DNA of 62,000 bases, from NCBI GenBank assembly GCA_002633005.1, contig NMRA01000054.1, positions 190,952 to 252,951 on the forward strand, in the 5' to 3' direction. Position numbers and translations under genes: made by a program. The notes beneath the pieces are model-generated. The model saw nothing but the letters and a program-made list of their open reading frames with translations. It was not told the origin of the DNA and did no database searches. The DNA comes from Phoronis australis (taxonomy: Eukaryota; Phoronida; Phoronidae). How positions within the stretch are numbered: the stretch's first letter is position 1; each line of letters begins with the position of its first letter. Shown one piece after another: positions 10,377-21,960 of this stretch.

Positions 10377-10980
10377 GTAAGTTAGAAACATGCATTTTAT
10401 AATACTCACTTAGAGTATCAGAGTATTTTTTCATTGATGTCCCATCATATGTCAAAACCTTGTGATCCATAGCAGTAGCCGTCGACAAAAAGAATGGTTG
10501 CAGGCAGTGTTATGTTGCCGTGGTGCATTACGTTCCATTGTTACAGATGCATGACGACTACGAGTTTCCATGACGATACTAAAAGCATTGCTTATATTCA
10601 AGATGAAAAGGGACATTCACGATTGAACACATGCTCTCCTTAGCATTGATGAGTGTTTGATTCGAGAGTCGGTCTGAACGTTTACCGGGCACATGCCATG
10701 AATTAATAGTTTGATTTTGGTGATATTTAACTTGTTTGTTTGTAATACCAGTTGTTATTGGCATCTCGTATCTCGTACATGTAGGTTGCGAACACCTTTT
10801 GGGACATTATTGGGGACAAATAAAACAACAAGAATAATATATATTTTAAGTTGTATTGGGAATTTCAAGGTCACAGCCCTACAAATAAATATTTCACAGA
10901 AGGAACCAGATAGGCTCCTTAATTACAACAGATAACACACACATTTCCGATACCCAAAGTGTAATTGAATATCGGATACT
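10377..10980 (+). other. Intron of gene C (5' part)
   Basis: Non-coding sequence after the strong donor at 10377. A phase-bridging exon may exist somewhere between here and 11760: the upstream exon ends in phase 0, while the best acceptor for the next exon needs two leftover bases. I could not place it with confidence. Confidence 0.4.
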
Positions 10981-10989
10981 AAGTGGCAC

Positions 10990-11760
10990 AGGTTAGCATA
11001 GTACCAAATGGGTACATATTACCAAATGGGTATTGGCCGATTGCCTACCAACTGGGTGGAGCAAAACTGCAAAATCAATAACGAGTACCAAGTGGGTACA
11101 AACTGCCAAATGGGCAAATATCATATAAAGTACCAAGTGGGTACACCAAACAGCCAACTGGGCTATAACAACCTGCAAAGCATGTTCCGGACAAGCTGAG
11201 TGAGCAGACCAGCCGGAGTGATAAAAAGAGATATTGCAAGGAACGTGGTGGTGTTGTGGCTCGGTATGTGCCGAGAGCTGTGACCGGGACAGAGAGAAGC
11301 AAGCCGCAGTAATGGATGCTCGAGTACAGGTCGGGTCGCTAGCCAATAACGTCGGTTCTTGCCTGACGGCAACACGCTCCGGGCTTGAGGTACCAGCAGT
11401 GACTGTAAAAACAACAATAACCAACAGCAGATTTTGTTCGACAAAAGGGAGGGAGCGTGGGAAAGGTATAAATCGGTTGACTTGAGATTTTGTGGTACCC
11501 AGGGTAGGGAGGGTGGGAAAGGTATAAAATTGTTTAATTAGGAAAACTTACGAGTGAATGTACTGTTGCTTGAGGCTGGGCCAACATGAAGCTGGAGAGA
11601 AAGACAAACAGCGCTACCATCGGACTTGATAGGAACTAACTTGGAGTTGGATATGAAGCATGAAGGACTGTATAATTGTATTTGCCCAAATAATAGGATT
11701 TATGTCAGAGTGCCATAAATCTCATTATTTAGTGAGGTATCTTTAAACGATTGTTCATAG
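10990..11760 (+). mobile_element. Interspersed repeat with covarying mini-palindrome array
   Basis: This stretch begins with seven short palindromes (11001-11164, see separate entry), followed by CTGAGTGAGCAGACC (11196-11210), a segment containing AACGTGGTGGTGTTGTGG, and TATAAA-like boxes near 11466 and 11523. A related copy lies on the opposite strand at about 36060-36480 and shares the same core 15-mer and the degenerate palindromes. No coding domain is present. It is probably an LTR or another non-coding terminus of a retroelement, inserted in an intron of gene C; the class is uncertain. Confidence 0.5.
11001..11164 (+). repeat. Seven covarying short palindromes
   Basis: The units are GTACCAAATGGGTAC (11001), TACCAAATGGGTA (11020), TACCAACTGGGTG (11046), GTACCAAGTGGGTAC (11085), TGCCAAATGGGCA (11104), GTACCAAGTGGGTAC (11130) and AGCCAACTGGGCT (11152). 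Each has 4-5-base arms around a fixed AARTG or AACTG loop. Where the outer bases change (TA to TG or AG) the opposite arm changes with them (TA to CA or CT), so complementarity is kept in six of the seven. Spacing is irregular (19-45 bases). Confidence 0.75.
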
Positions 11761-11947
11761 CTCCCACACGTATTTGAGACTCTCGAAAACTCAACCTGAT
11801 CAAAATGTAGAAGGGGTTCTCGAGGCTTTCAAAAAGGTGCTTGATATCTTTCTTTCAAAAGTTGAAAAAGAGGTTGCAAAATTGTTTTCTATCGGAACGG
11901 AAAATGTTCTGTCAACTTTATTGTCTCATTTAATCTTGTTGATGAAG
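11761..11947 (+). CDS. Gene C, internal exon: fifth helix repeat
   Basis: The open frame runs from an acceptor-like TTCATAG (11760) to a donor after ATGAAG (GTAACA at 11948), ending in phase 0 and joining in phase to 12201. The peptide contains LEAFKKVLDIFLSKVEKEVAKLFS. Its LDIFLSKVEKEVAKLF part aligns residue by residue with SDIFVHRVLNEAINRL of the first exon, so it is the fifth copy of the helix. The 5' boundary is uncertain: the acceptor at 11760 does not match the phase of the exon ending at 10376, while an alternative at 11825 (CTCGAG) does match but is a weak acceptor. Confidence 0.6.
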
Positions 11948-12200
11948 GTAACAAAACACATAATTAACACTCCTCACTTGTTCAATACGTCAGAATGGAC
12001 TGTGCGGATTAAGTTTTAAATGTGGCTATGCTTTGTGATGGTGTGTGGGTGGAGAAAGAGTAATTAAAGTCATCGATGATTTTCTAGTGAGACTACAATA
12101 CTTGAATGCAACCTTTCATAAACAAAGTTTGTTTTTCTGTTGTTTAGCGTTGGTTTGCCTGTGTATCTAGTTGCCCATCTTTAGAAGTCTTTTTTTTCAG

Positions 12201-12331
12201 CACAAAGGTTCAGGAAAAATTAAGATCGTCTATTGCCCAACGTGCAACGAGTGTTGTCTGCTCATGAACGACGCTACTACCAATAAGAAATTAATTCGCC
12301 ACGCCGTTCCTTCAACATTCGAACTTTTTAC
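12201..12331 (+). CDS. Gene C, internal exon: Cys-rich, part 1
   Basis: Bounded by a strong acceptor (TTTTTTTCAG) and donor (TAC|GTAAGA). Starts in phase 0 and ends with two bases of a codon, matching both neighbours. It encodes 43 residues with IVYCPTCNECCLLMND, a CxxCxxCC cluster of the kind that binds zinc. Too short for a start-to-stop frame search, but the splice sites and phase support it. Confidence 0.65.
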
Positions 12332-12453
12332 GTAAGAAGTTTTAATGACTGCTCTGTATACATTTCCAATTTTATTCTAAATATCTTAATCAAAGCTGCC
12401 GGCGGTCGTGCATTATGGAAACGTGTCTGTTTCATTCCACATCTATATTAAAG

Positions 12454-12597
12454 TCCCCCTGCTTTTAAGTCCGGCACACAAATCATCGGCAAGATAAGGA
12501 CCACGGCGTCGAATATTCGGCATTATTGCGCAAAAGAGTGTCGATTAATTACACCTCAGGAATGTCCAAACTGCACAAGCACCAACTGTAGCTATCT
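12454..12597 (+). CDS. Gene C, internal exon: Cys-rich, part 2
   Basis: Acceptor ATTAAAG at 12453 and donor TATCT|GTAAGT at 12598. One leading base completes the codon left by the previous exon, and the frame is open throughout (47 residues). It contains HYCAKECRL and PQECPNCTSTNC, giving a C-x3-C-x8-C-x2-C-x5-C pattern. Together with the previous exon this makes a likely zinc-binding module of about 90 residues. No standard zinc-finger class was matched. Confidence 0.6.
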
Positions 12598-12732
12598 GTA
12601 AGTGAAATACTCACCTGATGATTTAAACGACCTCAGCGACAACAGAATGAAAATGTTTGCTCTATATTTTTTCAAAAGGTTTTGTAAACCATTCGTTACC
12701 TAAATTCATCATGCTAAACTGGTTACATACAG

Positions 12733-12819
12733 TACACGTTCAGAAAAGGCAACTGCTGCCTTAAACATTGGTGCCGTCTCAAACGTTGGAGGCCGTTCAG
12801 TAGAGCTGGTATCATACGA
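12733..12819 (+). CDS. Gene C, internal exon (3' end uncertain)
   Basis: The acceptor ACATACAG at 12732 supplies the one base needed to continue the frame. The peptide reads TRSEKATAALNIGAVSNVGG onward to ELVSYE. A weak donor (GA|GTGTGC) at 12820 gives the phase required by the next exon. Without it the frame runs to TAG at 12842-12844 and the protein would end in SYECAEATNF. The two outcomes may be splice variants, or one is wrong. Confidence 0.4.
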
Positions 12820-12976
12820 GTGTGCTGAGGCCACGAATTTTTAGGCTGGTCTTCGCCATCCCTTCCAAGTGGGTCGGAGTGTAACTAAACGAATTCCATG
12901 TTGGTTTTCTCTACTGCTCTTCGACAATTACCGACTCGTGCGTTATTTTACGCTGGGAATGTACTTCGTGTTTTAG

Positions 12977-13109
12977 AAAACCGGAAACGTTCATGGTTCA
13001 TTGGACTTCTATGGACTACTGCAATAGGTCGAAACCGAGAAGAAAACATTTTGCCATAGAGTTTAGCTGTTTGACGGACATGAACGACTTTTGTGCGGAG
13101 GTTGCTAAG
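12977..13109 (+). CDS. Gene C, internal exon
   Basis: The acceptor CGTGTTTTAG ends at 12976 and the donor is AAG|GTAAAA at 13110. The frame gives 44 residues beginning KPETFMVHWTSMDYCN and ending FCAEVAK, in phase 0 at the 3' end, which matches the next exon at 15485. The same frame stays open upstream as far as about 12886 without an AG acceptor, with protein-like content (WECTSCFRK), so the true 5' boundary could differ. Confidence 0.45.
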
Positions 13110-15484
13110 GTAAAAGTTTAAAATTTAAATAGTTTTTGCTGTCGGCGTCATTACTATTATCCAACAAAACAGGCCTTGCCACCTAGTTAGTGGCATATTT
13201 TGTTAGCGCCAAAAGCTTTGAAAGATACGTTGTGGATTTTTATATTGCCCTCAGTTGACCGAAAGTGAATTGTTGTAAAGCCCTGTCACATGAGTTGTAC
13301 GAAGGGTATACGGTATGACAATGAGTTGCACAACCGTCATACGACATTGTAGTATGGTACGATGCTAAAGGCTATCGTAGGACGTCATCTCATCGTTTTG
13401 CACGACACTTTCTAATTTCTTAGTCCGTCGTGCCATGTTCTGAGTCATTTAAAATCCCAAAATTGATAGGAATGTTGTGTGTTGGACTTACAGTAAAGTT
13501 AGGCATACGACAGTCGTACAAGCGTTTCACTAGCTTACGCCTATCCTGCGACTGTCTTACGATAATGTTATGATTAAAAATTGCACGGGTGTAGGAAATG
13601 TGCTGCTATTCTGGCTCTCTTGTCTATATGGACCTTGATAAAACGCTTTGAATAATAGTTGTGGTCGAAGCTCTTGAAATTACAGCAAAACGCGAAATCA
13701 TTTTGGCAGTCATCATTAGAGCTCAAAAGCTGAGGTAGAAAGCGACAAAGCTGGTGGGTAAAGCGGCAAATCATATGATAAGGTTACGATTGTTGTGCAA
13801 CAGGAAATGACGATCGCACGACATCGTTCTTCATTCCAGCAGTTGCAAAAGACTACCCTGACTGACGAAAAAACCGTTGCACGATTTGCCTTCCAAAATT
13901 TCATGGTGTACAGTCGCACAACCGTCGTTCGGCATATGTGACTACAGATATGCTAGTAAATACGACGAAATTACGGCAGTCCCCTCATTTTCTCGTTAGC
14001 ATCGCATGGCTGTCAGGCACTAATTAGTTATAATCAAAACCAGGCCACTTACCTCTGCATAATTGGTCACAATAATGCATCGCTACTCTCTAAAGCTATA
14101 TTTCGCATTATTTAGCAGGCTTAAACCGAAAATCGAATTAGGCTTTTACTCTTAGTAATTCGAATTTTTAATATTCTTTACTTTGAAAGAGTTCTATTTC
14201 CGTTATCAACAAGACAAAGACCATTGGCACAAAATAACGATTTAGATTTTATTAGGGTTAAAATTTCTAATTCGAAAATGGTGCATGTAGCCATTGCCTG
14301 TGACTTGACTTGGTATCGGAAATGGAATTCTTTCTCAGTAAGGAATATTATGAGACCGTTTTTATGAGAGTAAAGGTCTAATTTTGTTTTCGTATTTAGC
14401 TAGCTAAAGAGGCCAAAATTTAGCTTTAAAGCGTCTCTCTGTGTTTCAGTTTTTAACACAAGTTGTTTGTCCCTTCTTGCCTGTGACAGCGTTCCCAGGA
14501 GCTGTTTCTGATCTTTAGTCAAAAGCCAGTCTACGGATTGCATAGCACGTTTCACAAAATCGGGCTAAGTCTAAAGGTTAGAAAATCTGCCAACAACTCG
14601 AAGCTAAAATGCTGAAATCCGTAGCCTGCTAAGGAGAAGACTAAAAGGCTGAGCCAAAAGCCCAAAAACGTTTAGGTATTTGTAATCAATTATCTGACTT
14701 TTACTAAAGTAGACTATTCGAAAAACAGAAAGCAGGACTATTTTCATCGTTATTTTTGGCTTTATCAGCGCACTGGAGCCAGGTTTGGAGAACGAAAGCG
14801 GAAGACGACACTGTTCTTATGCCGAAGGTTTTCCGCACACCTTTCTATCGAGCACAATTTTGCAATAGTATCTCATTTTTATATTAAGCCTTCAATAGCG
14901 TCGCGGCTTTCACCAGTCCAATTTTCTCTCCGAAAGTGTCATAGTTGACCGGCCGAGCAAAATACCAGAAGAGTCAGAATCTCAATACGTAAAGTCAGCG
15001 ACACATATACGACTCAGGTGCACCGATGGAAGCCATTCATAGCCGGGTTCCAGGCGCAATGACAGAGAATTGGCTCGAGGATCCCTTAGGGGAATTACCT
15101 ACACAAGTTTACAAACAAAAGTCAAAAGCGACAATCAAATTGTTACACTGATGGCACAATACGAAGATTTTCTAATAGACAGGGACAGTTAAGACGGGCA
15201 GTGAATTATTGTTGTGTCAACTTCCCGTACCGCTTACGAAATCATAAAAATACGTACTTCAGGGTCCCCTGTAATACTTTATTTTTTGTTGCCATAAAAA
15301 ACATCAACAAAGTATCGGAGCTTTCCAGCTTTTGCAAAATGTTCCACGTTTTTATCATATCGAATTTTATTTCTTAATTAGTTTTCTTCATTTCGCGTTA
15401 GTTAGTGGTAAGGAATCGCAAATTTAATTTGAAAATCAATGACTCAATAAAAGTGTTTTCAATCTTATCTAATAATTATTTCAG
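13110..15484 (+). other. Intron of gene C containing a probable MITE
   Basis: A 2.4-kb intron. Its first part (about 13270-13960) starts CCTGTCACATGAG and ends near CATATGTGACTACAG. It is full of CGTACGAC-like motifs, with mirrored GTTGCACAACCGTC / GTCGCACAACCGTC blocks, so it looks like a degenerate terminal-inverted-repeat element. From 13960 to 15484 I see no coding or repeat structure. Confidence 0.45.
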
Positions 15485-15554
15485 AGCAAACTCCAAGTTT
15501 CTCAAGTTAGGAGACCAGTTAGCACAGAAAGCCTTAGGACGAAATTTGACATGG
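15485..15554 (+). CDS. Gene C, small internal exon 1
   Basis: Acceptor ATTATTTCAG and donor ATGG|GTAAGG. 70 bases, phase 0 in, one base over at the end. It encodes SKLQVSQVRRPVSTESLRTK and FDM. VRRPVS is a basophilic kinase-type site. The phase chain to 15831 is exact. Confidence 0.65.
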
Positions 15555-15830
15555 GTAAGGAAAAACTAATCCGTACCAGATCTCCATTATTACAGTTAAC
15601 GGTAAAACAGGATAGGTAAACCAAGGCTAATTCGTACCTTTTAACTGACTAGACGTTTACGGAAAAGGTGCAATTAATCAATTGTATAAATTAGTCAACA
15701 TAATTAAGCAAATGCGTGATCGGGTACGGATTAGCCTTTTTCACTATCCATGCATTATTATTGGTATACCTACAAAGGTGTAATGTCTATTTGATCTGCT
15801 GTCGTTTTACTCTTATTTGTTCCCTTAAAG

Positions 15831-15896
15831 TACAAAGTGAAGGTGGCCATTCCAGTCCAAATCTGTCCGAAACCCAAGCAGCAGAGGAATCAATAA
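15831..15896 (+). CDS. Gene C, small internal exon 2
   Basis: Acceptor TCCCTTAAAG and consensus donor AATAA|GTAAGT. Two bases complete the codon from the previous exon, then QSEGGHSSPNLSETQAAEES follows, and one base is left for the next exon. It is serine/glutamate-rich and probably disordered. Confidence 0.65.
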   Translation, partial: YKVKVAIPVQICPKPKQQRNQ

Positions 15897-17431
15897 GTAA
15901 GTGATGTTACTGCACTCGCGTATAATCACATGTACCGTCGGGAAATTAATATTCATGTCTGATTATTCATGTTGCCTTTTAACTTTTAATTAAGTGAGTG
16001 TTTATTAACTACAATTATTTGAATCCATTTTAATGAAGACTCATTAGTAACCTGACTACGTAAAATATCAGAATGTGGATCTATTCAGGAGTTGTAACCA
16101 GAAACTGTCGTGTTAATTACTTTATCATGCTCGTTGTCATTTCTGGGAATCTCCTGGTCATAAAACAATGATTTTAGATCTTCCGTCAGTCCTCGAATGC
16201 CGTTGTGTCAACCGATGACGTGTACATTTGAGTACGCAAAAACTAACAGCAGTTTTTCGCATTCTAGCGTCTTCCCTCTACACAGCAGCGACGTGATTAG
16301 TTGATACGTGAATAGTCGTACAAGGGCCGTTCGACGCACTAGGCAGTTCGTTGTTAGTTGCTCGTGCAGTACTCGCATAGCGCTAATCTGTCAGACAAAT
16401 GGCGTTTCTAAAAAAGTAACAAACATTATCTTAAGGGATGGTAATACGGTGGTCAATTACTATATTTGTGATCACGACATACCCCTGTCCATTAACCAGG
16501 GCGAAGACTTTACGCGTGCGCCGCAACTCGCTCCACGCACATTGCGTTTGCACTAAACGGGGACAGCTACATTAAATGCATAGATTTTGATGCATTGCGT
16601 ACAATCTTGAATGTGTTGTCTTCAAGCAGATGAAATAAAATCTGGTGATCAGGGTTTAGCCTACTGATCTCTGCACAAACGTTTGTTCATTATCAAGAGT
16701 GATCTTTGGATCTTCAAAAAATATGTTCACTGTCAATCATAAGAGAATGACACGGATAAACAGAAACAGTACAGAACTCAGATAAAATAAAATTAAAAAG
16801 ACAACACTTATATACAAAAAGTGCCTAATTTACCCTTAGATGGTTCCACTCGAGGCAAAACTTGCTGACTGTGCTGTCTAAATACACTTAAAATAGGCAC
16901 TTTTACTTTACTTTTAAAAGGGGATGAAGCCTGCGCAAAGATTTTTCTGATCAAATTTATTCTGACTTTTAAATGCAAAGATACTAATTCTACGGGATGC
17001 GAAGCTCTCTTTCTCTAAGTCCTCCTCTCTCATGGGGGATTATGTGTGTCAATTGCAGTTTTTTATGTTGAAAGTCCCAGGAAGGAGAATGATCCTAAAC
17101 ACAGCCCCTGCATTAATTTATACCTTGCTACGGGCTTGGCATCTGATTCACCATATCCTCAAATCGAAGAGTTGTCCGTCAGTTGCAAAACTTTTGCTTA
17201 ACCTATTGGAAATCTCTCCACTGTACCCTCAAATGTAAATCTTAACATGCACATCTAAAAATGCGGAAAACAAGAAACACGCGGACCGGGCACACAGGGA
17301 TAGAATCGGAATTGATGTCCAACTTTGACCCACACAATAGCGGGCTTAAAGGAAGGATTTGCATTGGCTTCACATGTTTCACGCCACCAACTCGCACACT
17401 TGTGTACACAAGGCTCGCACATCAAACTCAG
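15897..17431 (+). other. Intron of gene C (3' part)
   Basis: 1.5 kb with no convincing exon. Two acceptors for the last exon agree with the phase: CAAACTCAG at 17431 and GTGATTTCAG at 17470. The first is preferred because it retains a sixth helix repeat. Confidence 0.55.
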
Positions 17432-19995
17432 TAGTCGAGATATTTCGCTCTATGATACGTGTGATTTCAGAGACAATAAATAGGATGGGAAGCACCATAG
17501 ATGGACCAGAGGCAAACAGTCAGACGCTTCATAGTATCAATGATTACAAACCGGTCAAACAAAATCTAAGTTCTCTCACTCCTCACCGTCTGCAACAGAA
17601 CAGCGAGGTAGTAACAAATAGCGACGATATTTTGGATGTGCAAATAAAGATTAATACTCCGGGAAAATTATTTACAAGGCATATTACACAGAAACTCATC
17701 AAAGACCGTCTTAACGAAATAGTACCTCGAGAATGCTTGGACTTCTTTGGATTAAAAGACGTTTATCTCGTTGATCATCAGCCCCAAGGTACCAGCAATT
17801 ATACTTCGAAGGTGACACCGACCAAGTCCAGCGTAGGAATACAGCACAACGACTCCTTGCGCAAATTACAAGAAAAAGGAACGGGGATGCAAGCCAAAGT
17901 AACCTCAGATGCTCTCACAAACACAACACCGTATAACACTCGCTGTCTGATGTTCGATGTTGCGACCAGTATTTCAGTAAAAGGAAATACTACCAATACT
18001 TGCACGATTACTGATTTGTGTAAAATGCAAGACGCTGCCACTAGTGTATCTCTCAATAACCATCGTGATGTGAACACCAGTACATTGCCATTTAAAGTTT
18101 TATCATATTCTTGCGGAACGCTCACCGATCACGTTACCATCTTGAATCATACTGACGAAGACAGTCGTTCCATTTCTGGTCAAACAGCACAGCCCATAGT
18201 TCAAGCAGGGGATCCTTTCAGACATTTGGAAAACAATACTGGAGAACAACTCGATTCAAATTGTTCAAAGCATCCCTCTGACTCTGTCACAATCACTCCC
18301 TTATCAAGGATCGGGACATATAGAGAGGAAAATATGAAAAATCCAACCAGTCCAACAGTTTTCGAAAAATTAGGTCATCTTATAAGCGAGCACAGGCAGC
18401 AAGTGAATAAAAGTAACGAGTCTCTCTTAGGCAAACGGTATTCGGTCGTTTATGTTGACGAAAAAGAGAAATCAGTTGTCGAACTAGCTGTTATTGAAAC
18501 TGATCAGCCCATAACTTTCAGTCAGGAGCTTGAACAAAGAATTAAAAAAATGGATCTGGCTCCCCCTGTTGTCACATCAAGGACTTATCAATCCTCTTCA
18601 CTTTGTCGTTCTCCTGAAACTGGCTCTTGCTTAAATAAATTCAATGTAAATGACGCCTATGAACCTGTTTTCAATGGTGGGAACAGTTCTGCAAGATCTG
18701 TTGATAACGACGGCAATAATACTACGACCATGCCATCCTCAATTATGTCGCCTATACAGCACATTAACAGAGAAGAACATAAAACGACTCCTTCCCAAAA
18801 AGCATATGCTTTCAATGAAAATACTGGCCGTGTGATATCGAAACAGAAGAACCGTGTAATTTCTGGAGAAGCAGTTGTCAACACGGAATCACGTTTGACA
18901 AAAAAAGAAAAGCAACGACGTGATTCTGAACTTGCATCCAGTTACTTTGTTGCCCCAGAATTGGAAGATCCCATTACAAGTGAATTGTCAATGACGAACA
19001 AGGCAGTCGCTGGCTCTTGCAAGCTTTCAGACAGTTTATCATTCCGTTCTCGATCAAATATAGAACGCAATTCACCAGAACAAGATTTCGGTTGTTCAAA
19101 AGAAGAACAACATACAACAACAGCGTCTGCTGGAGATACCAGTCACGTTTCTTCTAGCAAACGCAAAACACTTTTGAAATTGAAAAACTCTCGTATCTTA
19201 AAATTTTTTAGCGCGTTTGCTGTAACCGTGAAGAGTAAATGTTTGCGCCCACAAGTCAAAGAATTCCAGGATGTAGTATCTCAACGAATACGACAAGAAA
19301 AGAACATGTCCGAAGATCAAACCCAAAGTCTGGCTACTTCCAATGCCACCAAAAACATAAGTGGCGCTTGGAAAAACGAAGCTGTGAAGAAATTCGAAGA
19401 AAACGTGTCTGGAAATATGATATCGGGTGACAGGACGTCTTCTGTCGTGACTCAGTGCTCTGAAAGCGTTGGTAAAGGATCGCTAGACCAGCTAAATGTG
19501 CGAGATAACGCAGTGAAGCGAAAAAGCGCATCGTCTCCAAGTGCTCATAATCATTATACAACGAAGTCCAGTGTGAAAATGCACAAAGATCAAAAAGAGA
19601 AAGTGAAAGGAGAACGTAAACTTTCTGATCCCAATGCTGCATTTGGTACAAATCGTCATAAATTGCGCAAGTCTGGTCCAAAGTCCTATCCTAACCGTCA
19701 CCAAAGAGATAGTTCTGGCATGCCTAACCATACGCGTGGGTCCCTTGTAATGGATGAGAAATTCAAAAATCTGGTTCGTGAAAACTCAAAAAAAGCTGCG
19801 AAGATCAAATCTAGTGATCGTCATAAGATGTCCAAAACTGAATATGATAAACTTAAAGATGTCTTTGAAGGTACAAAGATACCCGCGCCTATTGTAGGTA
19901 CACACAGAAAAGACAAGACGCCTGTTAAAGATCATTTGACAAGCGTCAACGCCGAGAACAAAATGCGCGTACCTTCCATACCAGAGGTGAAATGA
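17432..19995 (+). CDS. Gene C, last exon: sixth helix and long disordered tail
   Basis: About 854 codons to the TGA at 19993. The first residues, VEIFRSMIRVISETINRM, match the helix motif of the first exon (RVLNEAINRL against RVISETINRM). A conserved-looking segment then follows (VQIKINTPGKLFTRHITQKL, then DRLNEIVPRECLDFFGLKD). The rest is Ser/Thr/Asn-rich and probably disordered, with KRYSV and QRRDSE basophilic kinase sites, and a Lys-rich C-terminus ending RVPSIPEVK. The frame is open to 17359 upstream, but splice phase favours 17432. Whole gene about 1,700 residues; no family recognised. Anchoring or scaffolding is the inferred role. Confidence 0.75.
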
Positions 19996-21960
19996 AATGG
20001 CATATTTCTATGCGGCATAGAAAATTTTAAGAAATTGAACAAGCAGTTGATAATATTTCACTTTGATCGAAGTGTTTTGTAATTAAAATCAGTATTGAGG
20101 AACCATTTGTTTATCTATACCAAGGTAGGATCGAATTCATGCTGTGACACTGAATGTTCATTACAACGGACAAGTGTTTAAAAACACAAAATTAATTCAT
20201 GAAATGCTGTTGAATTTATGAAATAGAATTGAATTTAAAACTAATAGATTTGATTTTGAGTAATTTTTTTCCGCTACCCATAATCTTGTTCCATAAAAGT
20301 TCTTTTGAAGTAAAAGCAATAAAAATAGAGTTATCATTACCAGATTGCTAAACAAAACAGGAAATAAGATTATTCGACAAAGTTATCTGCAGTCGAAAAT
20401 CACCAATAAAGTTCTGGATTAACCTGATACAAGGCCAATAAAAAGATATAACCGGTGAATTGTCTCAATAGTCTAAATCCCATAATCTGTGACTTATCCA
20501 GAATCTTCATTTTCTGTCATTACAAGATTAATGAGGTGCTTTGTTCTTGCTCCAACTTTGTTATCAGTTTATCTTCTTCTACAGACATAAAGTTTGATTT
20601 CAAAACAACAAGTTCGTAAGATCTCCCAAAAAGATTTGCAATTGTCTCCACGATTATGAGAATTGCGAAATGGCAATCAACATATTGTGTATTTTGTTAA
20701 ACTTAATAGCAAACATTGTTTTTATTCCTCACTTTTGACCTATTACTAAAGGTGATGGTGTAAAATATGGCAACAAACGGTGAGTTGAGCATTTATTTCA
20801 AAACCGAAAAGATTGTTTGTGCTTGAGCTGTAACGTTTTGAGGACTTCGCTAATTAGATACTACACTTATCTTCAAATATTTAAAGTACCGTGATTTACT
20901 TACTGAAACTATTTTATTTTAAACTCCTTGGTGCGTAAAGAAATATCCGGGCGTTTATAGTCACGTGACTATGTTTTTTTAATTTAAAGATCTGTTTCAT
21001 TAAAAGATAATGCCTTGAAGTGGAAATGACGTCGAGAAAAATAGATTTTCTGATAATAGACTCATCGCGCATTCGAACCAGGTACATTCGCGTTCCCAGC
21101 CATAAGATCTGCTGAGGCACAAACTCGCACTATACATGTATATATGACAAAATTCTGTTAGTAGATTTAAGCGGTAAAGTTACCGGTCTTGGTTTTAGCG
21201 AAAGTATGCTAAACAACTGCGAGAATTGGCGATTTGTACTAAAGCTCAACGGATTTTGTGGCTTAAGTATCAGTCCACGGATCCACCGACCACAGTACAG
21301 CCAACAAGCGGCAAGGTGGGGGGTCAACCATTCAGATCCATGTTTAGTCTGATAAATCACGTTAGGGATGAGAGAAAATGAGTGAAGTATGACACTACAA
21401 AGTTTGGTGGTTTAGGAGATACAAGGGAAGTGTTCTGGGGGGCAAAATGAGGCAATTTCTTGGTGTGGAATGAGTCATTTTTTACCAAATTTTCTATTCC
21501 AGTTTCTGCTCCAAACAGAATCGTTTCTGAACAATTTTGATATCACATGATAGGTTCGTGACCAATGTCAGTAAAAACGGCACCGACACTGCAATATCGG
21601 TTACCATGGTAACACTGGAACTGTTTCCGTGGAGGTACATTTCCGTCTTGTGAAAAACCAGCAGTAAGCTGTACCCTTATAGCGNATCGTCAATGGCAAT
21701 ACATAATGCTAGTAAAAGTTGGGAATCGACAAATTCTTGTGACCACAACTACAGCGCTTAGCGACTGTCACCGACATATCTGGAACCAGTTCTCTTATAC
21801 AGCATGTTGTTTCAATATGAATGTACCTTTCGTTTTTGGGAAATTTTACTAGAAAAACAACGTCACGTGATCTAATTAAAGACAGGTCAATACGAAGTCA
21901 AAAATTAAAGTTTACATTATTTCTGCTTACAAAGTTAATTTCTATAGTGTTGTAGATATT
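19996..21960 (+). other. Gene C 3' flank and spacer
   Basis: AATAAA hexamers occur near 20319 and 20406, the nearer being a plausible gene C end. The remainder is AT-rich with no supported gene. One ambiguous base is present at about 21685. Open frames at 20914-21360 on the minus strand lack splice sites and domains. Confidence 0.45.

Noticed and set aside
10993-11485. Overlapping ORFs on both strands over the palindrome array
   Set aside because: Their repeated peptides (THLV, LVLC) come from the DNA palindromes, not from coding constraint.
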